A stretch of DNA of 64,000 nucleotides from Mugil cephalus (lineage: Eukaryota > Chordata > Actinopteri > Mugiliformes > Mugilidae), in assembly GCF_022458985.1 (NCBI RefSeq), contig NC_061772.1, positions 11,832,001 through 11,896,000 on the forward strand, given 5' to 3'. Made by a program: the position numbers and the translations under genes. Shown in pieces: positions 38,755 to 48,659 of the stretch (the stretch's first letter is position 1; the number at the start of each line of letters is the position of its first letter). The notes beneath the pieces were generated by a model. It worked only from the letters and a program-made list of their open reading frames with translations. It searched no databases and was not told the DNA's origin.

Positions 38755-38962
38755 AGTTTTCCGCAGACATCTGCCGTCAGCTGGCACACAGAAAAGGGAG
38801 TGGAGTTCACTTCCACTGAAACACTGGCGCAACATTTCCAGCAACAGGTTGCCATAAGGCATAAGAGAGGCATAAGCAGCGAGTCTGCGCTCACATCTCC
38901 AGAGCGTACGTTGTTTTTGAACGAATAAGTGGAATAAATCCCCTCGTTGTGGAGTGAAACAG
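38755..38962 (+). promoter_or_regulatory. Leader region and 5' UTR exon of the secreted receptor copy B
   Basis: This is homologous to the leaders of copies A and C and keeps the donor AAACAG|GTAATC at 38,962. TTCCACTGAA at 38811-38820 is a TTC-N4-GAA site of the type STAT6 prefers. Since the leader and donor are intact, copy B looks expressible. Confidence 0.6.
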
Positions 38963-39097
38963 GTAATCTAAACTAGTGATAATGTTTTGTTGTTGTTTTT
39001 TTACCTGTGTTTTTAGATTTGCTGCATTAAAAAAATAAATAAATAAATAAATAAAACACCTCATCCTGGTTTTACTTTCAGGCGAGTTCTAGACAGG

Positions 39098-40145
39098 ATG
39101 ACTTTTCTCCTGCTTTTTTTGGGCCATGTTGTGACTGCAATAGCTCTAACTGGTGCGTACTATTAACACGGAAAGAGTCGCTAAATAATCTTTGTGTGTC
39201 TGAGGTTGGTAATTATTTGTGTTTGACACAGGAGTCCACAGTGAAACAGCCCTAAACCTTGACTGTACCAACGACTCTGACGAGAAGATGTTTTGCCAGG
39301 TAGAGGCTCAGAACTGTACTGAATACAACTTGACCATCGAGAGTGATCTCGGCTATGGGTACGTTTTCAATAAAAAGGAGCTGCATCCACATGAGAATGA
39401 CTAGTAGATAGTGAATATATTCCCAACATGTTGTAAGATTAATGTCTCTTGTACTCCACAGTAATGAGAGCTGCAGTTTACAGCAGTGTGACAGTGGACG
39501 CTGTTGTTGCACTGTCACAATGACGCTCATCCTGGGGGAGACTCATACAGCAACAGTCTGGAGAGCTGGAAAAAGCTTAGAGTCGAAAAAAATCAGCGTC
39601 ACAGACACCAGTATGTTGACTTCACTTTAATGAAAGTCCACAGATGTGCAGCAGCCAGAAACAGACTGATCAGAGGTTAGGAAGCACTCGCTTTACTTTT
39701 CTTGTTTCTGTTTCTGTACAGTAAAGCCCAAAACTCCAACTATCATCTCAGTCAATGAATCCAACGGAAATTTTGAAGTTAAGTGGATTTCAAACATGGA
39801 GGCTTCTTTCCCTCTGACTGCTGAAGTGACTTTCTATAAAAAAGGAGACACAAAAAAGGTAGGAACAATGTCACAGACACGCTATAACAGTTCACTATGA
39901 CATGACCATGTCTACATCTCCAGGATAAATGAGCTATGATGAGCAAACTCTCCTTTTCATCACTCTTTTTTGCCATGCAGGTGACTGAATCTATTACACC
40001 GGCTATTGTTGAGGGACTGAATTACTACGAAATAAATGGTGAACGCCTGGAATCAAGCACAACGTATATGGTCAGCGTGAGAACCCACGCAATTATAAAT
40101 GGAAAGTTCAGCGACAGCAGCAACGAGTGGGAATTTACAACCTAA
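39098..40145 (+). CDS. IL-4R alpha-like ectodomain-only protein, copy B (predicted secreted), 210 aa
   Basis: Exons 39098-39152, 39232-39358, 39462-39610, 39722-39858 and 39981-40145 give 633 nt including TAA. The signal peptide, both fibronectin-type domains and the WSxWS-like FSDSSNEWEF are intact. Compared with copy A, an 82-base deletion (A 34602-34683) removed the donor after the last ectodomain exon. The exon's final T now meets AA to make an immediate stop. A second, larger deletion of about 3 kb removed the membrane, box 1 and tail exons and joined intron 5 to the 3' UTR. All remaining splice sites and the reading frame are preserved. It could act as a soluble ligand-binding decoy or carrier, as soluble IL-4R does in mammals. 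That role is inference. It could also be a decaying pseudogene. Confidence 0.7.
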
Positions 40146-40500
40146 AGTATACTCCATAAGTTCCAATGTAAAAGTCCTGGTAAGATCCATACATATCTAA
40201 TGTAAAATAAAAAATAAAACATTTTTATAAAGAAGACAATTTGCAGATGCGGTACGCAACATTGACAAGTAATACAAGGTGTCATTGTTATGTATAATCC
40301 AAGCTTTTTTGCGAACCTAAATCCCTATATTCATACATGTAAAATATCAATAAAATACTCCTGGTTTGAGACATAATGTTTTAGATGTGTACTTTGTATA
40401 AATGCTGGGGCAAAGGGCTGCAGTAGGCTCATGTAAATGTAAATGTATCTGGGTACCTTAATGTGATAATAAGGTCTATTTGCTTTTCACTTTTGTCCAC
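40146..40500 (+). other. Novel 3' UTR of copy B made from intron 5 plus the ancestral 3' UTR
   Basis: 40146 to about 40,335 aligns with intron 5 of copy A. From ATGTAAAATATCAATAAAAT onward it aligns with the shared 3' UTR. AATAAA at 40349-40354 replaces the AGTAAA found in copies A and C, so a usable polyadenylation signal is present. The block ends at about 40,500 where the ddias fragment begins. Confidence 0.65.
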
Positions 40501-40552
40501 AGTACAAAAGTTGTTTATTCAATCAATATCCTGAATCAGATTGTACATTTAC

Positions 40553-41734
40553 CTTCAAACCAAAGATGAAATGTCTGCCAATGAAACAGTCCTTGACAGC
40601 CTTCAACAACAATGTGAATCTTGTTGATGGAACGACTGGTCCATCCAAATTTTCCACCAACGTAAAAAATTATAAATACAACAAAGACAAAGACATTTTT
40701 ATATGTTCTATTAAGCACAGGTAAAGTAGAGCTTTGTGAAGGATTTCCCTCATCAAGTGTTTTAGACCATTATGGATTAAATTTAAGACCTACATGAAGT
40801 ATTAAAAAAAAAAAAAAGAATAACTTACAAAATAACAAAATTTATTGTCATTGAAATATCAATCCAATATCATTATGAAATACACATTTCTGAACAAAAA
40901 CATTAACATTCATATAAAAAGAGGAAATTATACTACACTCTATTATGTTATGTTATTTAACACCATGTAATAAGTGATGTGCACACAGACCTCCCATTTA
41001 ACGATTTCATATGGGAGCCATAATATACGGTTCCTACACCATAAACAACATATGGCCGAGCTTCATTTTAACCTAGTAGAAAAAGCTGACGTTTGTACAA
41101 AACTGGGAGCATGCCACAGTATAAGACTGGTGGACTTTGTCTAAAGCAGTGTAAACATTAACAGAAAGATGCCTGAAAGGTCATTTCTTTACTCACTTCT
41201 GTAATCCACTTGCATCGATGCCAAAGAATGGGTTCAGGCTATTTCCAAATACTGTCACACCAAATATGCACCTGTCCCGGGCCACCTTCAGAGACAGACG
41301 ATATCTGTAATCCAGCTGTTCCTTCAGACAACTATAACCACACTTGGAGCATCTGCATCTGCATCTGCGGTGACGGAGGGTTCGGGGTTAGGACATGTAG
41401 GAGAACTTTCTGCTTTTTTTCCAAAGAGGAGTCATTTTAGTTTCAGTTTGAAAGTCGTCCAGATACAGTCCTCCTACCAGCACTATCACTTCACAGATAT
41501 TCCCTACGACCAGTAATGACTCTCGGTGAACTCGGACACTTTTGCCCCATATGAGGTTTCAACAGTGACTTCTATGGACTCAGTGCTTTTAAATCAAGGT
41601 TGGTGTTTTTACCTCGTTGTGTCCTGCTGTTCAACATCAATTCGTGAGAAACAGCCTTTACAGCAGGGATAAAAAATACACGTATCTTGCAGAGACAACA
41701 CAGCACAGTCCACCAGAGCCCGTCTGACAGACAT
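40553..41734 (-). pseudogene. Truncated ddias copy, exons 1-3 only
   Basis: Exon 1 (41734-41613), exon 2 (41364-41197) and exon 3 (about 40661-40553) of ddias are repeated with few changes. The acceptor before exon 3 has changed from AG to AC (ATTTTTTAC|GTTGG), exon 2 carries an extra CATCTG unit (6 bases, in frame), and exons 4-5 are missing. Similarity stops at about 40,500, where copy B's 3' UTR ends. This copy travelled with the receptor duplication and cannot make full DDIAS. Confidence 0.85.
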
Positions 41735-43199
41735 TTATACGAGTAAAATCAATCTGAAGCAACTAACTGCAGCTAGAGGGCTAATAGAGGCTAGCGGAAA
41801 CACGTCGAGAGCTATTTCAACTTAACTTTATCGCAATAAATTAAAATATCAATTGCTACAACTATCAGAATATTAATATAAATAAATATATTCCAATTCA
41901 ACGCAGTCTATAAACATTTGTTTCTTTCCCATAATGCTGTTCCTTCTTCTTCTTCATGTTTTGATTGAAAACTCACATGGTAGATGCGTCACTGCCACCT
42001 ACTGGACGACGACCGAAACAGCATTTTGGCAAAATCTGTTCAGCCATTGTAACTTTTACTTGTTCTCATGCACAGAGTCAGTGAGTAGCACTTGGCTGTT
42101 ATCCTCAGTCTCATTACATTACAGCAGCTGCAGTCGTTTTAATCATTGATCACTGTGATATTTAAATTACATGCAGAACACATTTATAAAAACAAAAATA
42201 AAACATGGGGCTGATGAAACCTTTTGTCCATTCCTGATTTCCAAGTCCGCAACAATCTCTTTCCTTACACATGTCTAAGTTCTGCCTGTTTGTCATTTTG
42301 TTGATTTATATACTCCTTTGAGTTTTGGTACAAAGCTGTCACTATTATTTTTCTGTGGAGCTTCTGGGCTTGTCGTTGGAACAAATAATATGCATGATTT
42401 GGTATAGCAGCAATTTAGTGCTGTTGTAGGACACAGCTAATATAAGGATGACAGCAATATGTACTTACATTGGAAAAAAACAATAAACATCATTTTTGGG
42501 ATGTGAAGTGTTCATGACAAATATATTATATTTTATTGGGACACAACACTTATTGCAATATAAGCTCATAGCAGTATTGCATACAGTACATGGTTGAATC
42601 ATTATCATTAACCTGAGAAAGTAGTATGTAGTATGTACACAACCGACCACGTCAGCTCAACCACTCTTGCAACATAAATATCTTTTCCTGTGAAATGAAC
42701 CTCTTCTGCAATTGGAAACTTCTGCATTTTAACGAGAAGCACACACATTTATAGAGATGTTCGTTATGTTGATTTATAATTTCTTCTCATGAACTGCAAA
42801 AGCTAAGAAAAGTAGCAAGGTGGGGCCTCTCATGTGTAACTTTGCTGTCCCTCGGCTTCCACCTGGTGGTCACATATGAATACGGTCACAGTGACTTAAT
42901 ATACTTGGTCAAGTTGTTGTTCACAGAATATGAGACATCTATATGTATAATTATAATTGCCATGTATGCCGTCTTACATGCATTTGTCTTTTTTCACATC
43001 TCATGTCCTCTCTTCAACACAACAGAAGAATCTTGTTGTCTGTCTGATTCATCCTGGCTGCCTCTGCAGAGATCTGCAGACATCCAGCCTTCACTGTGTC
43101 AGAGACACTTAATGATCATGTAGCTGCGTATCATCAACATTCCACCTTCTCAATGATAAGCCTTCCTCTGTGTGGAAAGCCCTATTGGTCCCTAAAACA
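41735..43199. other. Duplicated ddias-il4r spacer upstream of copy C
   Basis: This corresponds to 31,016-32,640, with local differences. The TTTC microsatellite and the orphan leader of the first spacer are absent. An extra stretch (about 42,340-42,600 and 42,780-42,890) has no counterpart. No gene was found. Confidence 0.6.
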
Positions 43200-43409
43200 G
43201 TTTTCCGCAGACATCTGCCGTCAGCTGGCGCACGGAAATGGGAGTGGAGATCACTTCCAGTGAAACAGTGGCGCAACATTTCCAGCAACAGCTTTCCATA
43301 TCAGGAAGACAGAGAGGCATAAGCAGCGAGTCTGCGCTCACGTCTCCACAGCGTACGCTGTTTTCGAACGAGTAAGTGGAATAAATCGCCTCGTCGTGGA
43401 GTAAAACAG
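43200..43409 (+). promoter_or_regulatory. Leader region and 5' UTR exon of il4r copy C
   Basis: This matches the leaders of A and B and ends AAACAG|GTAATC at 43,409. TTCCAGTGAA at 43255-43264 is an intact TTC-N4-GAA (STAT6-type) site. The 5' boundary of homology is abrupt at about 43,197, after a stretch resembling 32,600-32,690. Confidence 0.6.
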
Positions 43410-43543
43410 GTAATCTAAACTAGTGGTAATGTTTGTTTTGTTTTTTACTTGTGTCGTCAGATTTGCTGCATTAAAAAAAAAAAAATAAATAAATAAATAA
43501 AACACCTCATCCTGGTTTTACTTTCAGGCGAGTTCTAGACAGG

Positions 43544-46500
43544 ATGACTTTTCTCCTGCTTTTTTTGGGCCATGTTGTGACTGCAATAGCTCTAACTGGT
43601 GCGTACTATTAACACGGAAAGAGTCGCTAAATAATCTTTGTGTGCCTGAGGTCGGTAATTATTTGTGTTTGACACAGGAGTCCACAGTGAAACAGCCCTA
43701 AACCTTGACTGTACCAACGACTCTGAGGAGAAGATGTTTTGCCAGGTAGAGGCTCAGAACTGTACTGAATACAACTTGACCATCGAGAGTGATCTCGGCT
43801 ATGGGTACGTTTTCAATAAAAAGGAGCTGCATCCACATGAGAATGACTAGTAGATAGTGAATATATTCCCAACATGTTGTAAGATTAATGTCTCTTGTAC
43901 TCCACAGTACTGAGAGCTGCAGTTTACAGCAGTGTGACAGTGGACGCTGTTGTTGCACTGTCACAATGACGCTCATCCTGGGGGAGACTCATACAGCAAC
44001 AGTCTGGAGAGCTGGAAAAAGCTTAGAGTCGAAAAAAATCAGCGTCACAGACACCAGTATGTTGACTTCACTTTAATGAAAGTCCACAGATGTGCAGCAG
44101 CCAGAAACAGACTGATCAGAGGTTAGGAAGCACTCGCTTTACTTTTCTTGTTTCTGTTTCTGTACAGTAAAGCCCAAAACTCCAACTATCATCTCAGTCA
44201 ATGAATCCAAGGGAAATTTTGAAGTTAAGTGGATTTCAAACATGGAGGCTTCTTTCTCTCTGACTGCTGAAGTGACTTTCTATAAAAAAGGAGACACAAA
44301 AAAGGTAGGAACAATGTCACAGACACGCTATAACAGTTCACTATGACATGACCATGTCTACATCTCCAGGATAAATGAGCTATGACGAGCAAACTCTCCT
44401 TTTCATCACTCTTTTTTGCCATGCAGGTGACTGAATCTATTACACCGGCTATTGTTGAGGGACTGAATTACTACGAAATAAATGGTGAACGCCTGGAATC
44501 AAGCACAACGTATATGGTCAGCGTGAGAAGCCACACAAATATAAGTGGAAAGTTCAGCGACAGCAGCAAAGAGTGGGAATTTACAACCTGTAAGTCGCTT
44601 TGTAATGACAGTTTGTAATGTCACTTTGTAATGCAGTAAATTCTACTTTTCTAATCACATTAAGAATTCTCAAAGTATACTCCATAAGTTCCAATGTAAA
44701 AGTCCTGGTAAGATCCATACATATCTAATGTAAAATAAAAAAAAAATAATTTTTAACATTTTTACAAAGAAGACAATGCAGTACGCAACGTTAACAGTAA
44801 TACAAGGTGTCATTGTTATGTGTAATCCAAGTTTGTTTGCGAACCTTAAATTTCTAAATTTATACATTTGTGTCTGTACTTTGCGCATTTTCAGCAAGCA
44901 CTGTGATTTATTTTCTGTACATGTTATTTCACAGCTTCCTCTCTTGTTATCGTGCCCCTGGCTATAATCATCAGCCTCAGTATGACTGCCGTCATCCTCG
45001 GCGGTGTCCTATATGTCTGTTATATAAAGTAAGTCTTTCTGCTGTGCCTCTGTCAGTGCATTATATGATTTGCAGCATTTGAATCGATTGTGTTCCTGTA
45101 TCGTACACGTCCCTTTGTTGTTTATTTATACATTTGCTTTCAGGTACAAAAGAAAGTGGTGGGACACAGTTGTCAAAGATCTAAATCCAAAACTTCTTAA
45201 CATGCATCCCAGCAAGACTGAGGTAAGACACTACATAAGACAATTCATAAATTTGAACATTTTCATCTATCTTTATGATGTTACAAAACCCAAAAGCCAC
45301 TCAAGAGAAAACACCGCTTCTGAACTTAATGCAACACCTTGCATGCAGTCAAGCATTTTGTTGTGTAACCACATTTGCATAGTGTCCAGTTAGTTAGAGT
45401 TCCTCTGTTGTTTTCTGACAAAGTAGTTACCAAACCGGAGTTTGCCACAGCACAACACCACATGCTAATGTGGTAATCACAGGAATATAAAGATTATTAT
45501 TTTAGTTACATGACAGCGTCAATTTAAAATACCTTTCTCTTAATTTCAAGTGTGATGGTTTGGGGCCTTCTTTTTTTCCCCCAACAAGTGTGTTCATAAA
45601 TTTCAGAATAAATAATCACACCACAGCAAATACAAATATTACGGATGCGAAACAGAACTGTCACTCTAAGGCTTATTTTCAATGAACAAGACAGAGCAGT
45701 AGCATGCGTTATTTTGCACAGTCCAAAACATAAATGATCCTTCAGATTCACTGGTGGTCCAGAAGTTAACTTAGTTGTCCCTTAGAGAAAGGCAAATAAA
45801 ACAAAGTAAAAACAAGTGGTTTACATACACAGGGAACATGCCTCCAATGCTTTCTTCCTTTCTAAGAGCACCATAAAAGATCTCCACATATTGTCAAAGA
45901 TGAAATATTTACCCTTTAACATGAAGGTGAGTTTTTCTAGTGCAAAAAGTCTGACAGCCCCGCAAGCCAAACACTAATACTTAGTTGGTATACTTGGTAG
46001 TGGATTTCCAAGATTTGGCTATGGTATATTTGGCTTGTAGCATGCAAAAAGTGATCGTAGATTTGTTTGCCTTGCTAAGGTTACGGTTTACTGGAAAAAC
46101 GCCAAAGATACACAGTTTGGGATCTATTGAAAGTTTTATGCCCGTAACATGTAAAATCATATCTAGCTTTGGGCCCTTTTGTTTCAGCTTTTGAAGCCTT
46201 CGCCACTGGTCATCTCCCCTCTCATCGTCAGCATTAGAGATGATACCCATTCTCTAGATGACTCCAAAAAAGGGTTAGTATGGCTGCGTAGATACATCAG
46301 TGTACAACATATCTCCTTAATGATTTATACGTCATTTTTTGGCAATTTAAGTAATGGTTTCTCTCTTCTCAGGTCGAAGCTATGTGACACTAGTGACTGG
46401 AGCCTGCAACAAAGCAGTGGAATTAGCACGGGATCCTCAGCTCTCAGTTATGCTAACACAGAACCTGCCCAGTTTACCATCGCTGACGCCGTTAGAGACG

Positions 46501-47177
46501 CCCTTCATGAAGCCCTGCCCACCATCGGTCAAATGACACCCCTAACCACAGATCCCTTGATGGACCTAAACAGTGACTATAGTGTCAAAGTGAAAGATAT
46601 AAGTTCGGGATCATCTGGTTTTGTAAATAGAACCTATTCCCCCCTCATGCCAGGAGAATCCACAAAACCTCCCAGCGAGAGTAACACTGTTACAGTGACC
46701 TGTCCAGATGGTCTGTCCCCAGTGCAACAACTTATCATTTCAGCATCTCTGGATATGGTGGTAGACGATTCATATCAGCAGTGCAACGCTGAATCTGGGA
46801 GGTTTTCATATACTGAAGACTCCAGCTCGTCCTCCATCTCTAGTGACACCAGCACAGCCCCCTGTTGTGATCTTATGTCCAGAGTTGAGGCAGAGTGTGA
46901 GAACAGTGGTGGATCCAACCTAAATGCCAAAAGTGAAGAGGACAATCTATGTGACAAAAATTCCTGCCATGGCTCTTTGGTGGTGGATAACGACTATCAG
47001 TCATTCCAGAGTCTAGTGCGGCAGCCTGATGTTTCATTTCCAGAATGGAAAAGTGGAGAGCAAAAGGAACACTTGGACAAGTATCAGGAGGAACCACCCG
47101 CCAAGATCAATCAAAGTGTCTTCGTGTCTACTCAATCTGGCCCACTCATTGTGATCAGTGACTATCAGAGCGTGTAG
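43544..47177 (+). CDS. il4r: Class I cytokine receptor, IL-4 receptor alpha-like, copy C, 564 aa
   Basis: Exons: 43544-43598, 43678-43804, 43908-44056, 44168-44304, 44427-44589, 44935-45028, 45144-45222, 46188-46273, 46373-47177. They total 1695 nt, one codon longer than copy A (an extra Glu in the second exon, NDSEEKMF against NDFEKMF). Domains are as in copy A: signal peptide, two fibronectin-type domains, membrane span, box 1-like [12 protein letters not shown], and a long tail with the tyrosine motifs [25 protein letters not shown] and C-terminal DYQSV. The WSxWS-like motif keeps Trp (FSDSSKEWEF), where copy A has Cys. The nucleotide match to A extends through introns and both flanks, which argues for a recent tandem duplication or gene conversion. 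Intron 7 carries about 600 bases not found in A instead of A's LINE. Confidence 0.75.
45575..46170. other. Copy C-specific insertion in intron 7
   Basis: Relative to copy A, about 600 extra bases lie between CTTCTTTTTTTCCCCC and the acceptor of exon 8. No coding match and no clear terminal repeats were seen. It may be an unclassified mobile sequence, or DNA lost from A. Confidence 0.4.
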
Positions 47178-47945
47178 ATTAGCAGCAGAGCACAACTAAT
47201 GGACCTGGAGTTTTCTCTGCTCAGCCTTGAAATGACCTTATGAGCGTATATATTTTGGATGTATTTATTTTTGGTTTGCTATGTTTTTGGTTTGAGCCAA
47301 TTAAATTTGTATGACATTCATGTAAAATGTCAGTAAAATGCTCCTGGTTTGAGACATAATGTTTTAGATGTGTGCTTTGTATAAATGCTGGGGCAAAGGA
47401 GCTGCAGTAGGCTCAAGTAGACTGATGTATCTAGATACCTTAATGTGATAATAAGGTCTATTTGTTTTTCATATTTTTATTTTGCATAGTAGACGGGAAC
47501 TGCATTCCCTAAATGTGTAATCTGAGGTGGTAGTGTATGAAACCTCACTTAGACATACATATCATAGTTAGGGTTAGAGTTCTAAGTACTACAGAAACAG
47601 ACTGACTAAGTTCTCCAAGAATAGTCTATATAGCCACTTAAGTCATCGTTGATAAACCTTTTAAGGAAAAAAACACCCGACAGAATTCTGTAAGTGAAAC
47701 GAGCCACAACAATCATCGGTCATGCAGAGTTGCTGTTCAGTGTTGTGAAATTACTTCCTCATTGCTCTTCTCTGGAACTGGTGAGCCATTTTCACAGAAA
47801 CGCGTCACTCGACTAGGCTCGGCAGTAAACATTTGTAACTGAAAGTAACTTCTTAAGCTGTGAGACTGAAAAGAAACTACGGCATTAAGGTGATCAATAA
47901 TGTGTATACCATTCATGTCTTAAGTCTTATGTAAGAATAAAAGAA
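47178..47945 (+). other. 3' UTR and 3' flank of il4r copy C
   Basis: The first part matches the 3' UTR of copy A. AATAAA at 47936-47941 is a candidate polyadenylation signal. AGTAAA at about 47,332 is a weaker, shared one. Confidence 0.5.
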
Positions 47946-48659
47946 ATAAAAGTTGTTTATACTCTGGCCTGTGGATTGTTCCGTCTATTTCTGCTCACTC
48001 ACTGATAAACTGACCAACAAAACTGCCTTAAATTGGCTTGGTTTCCATGGACAGGACATAATGCTATTGTACATATTTTCAATATACAGTAATTCAACAA
48101 AGAAAGCGCTGTGTCATGTCACGTACTGTGTTAGCTCTGCTTCCATCTGCTGGTCTTAACACAAACAGCCACATGAAAAATCACATGACTAAAATATGTT
48201 GGCACTGACTTTTACCCATCAGGTGACACATGCATGCCAAAATAAGTGCAACACCCATACGGATTAGTACAACGTAAGTGTGTATATATATATAAAAAGA
48301 ACTAACAGTGGTGAATCCAAAGGTAATGTTCATACTCCGCTTGCTAAAATGCAGGAAATCAGTAAAGCTGTGCAACCCCTCATACAGACACTCCTCCATA
48401 CTCCACTCAATATATACAGTATTTCCTGTAACCTGAAGAACCACTTAAGCAGCGAGGTTATTGGAGGAGAGAAGGATTGTCTCAACTGTGCGGGTTTTGA
48501 TTGGAAGAATGCAGCTGAGTAGGAAGGGTGTCCCAGGGCGACCTCTGATTTAATCGGAGCTCCTAAGAATTTTCTCCTATCGCTGACACTCCTGCGTGGC
48601 TGCTGACGCTTCTTCTGCTGCTGGCCACCTTTCTGCACACCTGAGGCTCCCACCGCAGC
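47946..48659 (+). promoter_or_regulatory. Upstream region and 5' UTR of the IRF1-subfamily gene
   Basis: No gene is present. The promoter and 5' UTR of the IRF gene should lie here. I searched by eye for ISRE and GAS sequences and found none I would defend. Confidence 0.4.

Noticed and set aside
39098-47177. Copies B and C as haplotype or assembly duplicates of A
   Set aside because: B and C have distinct deletions, insertions and flanks, and a ddias fragment lies between them. A collapsed or doubled assembly would not make these, though long reads should confirm.
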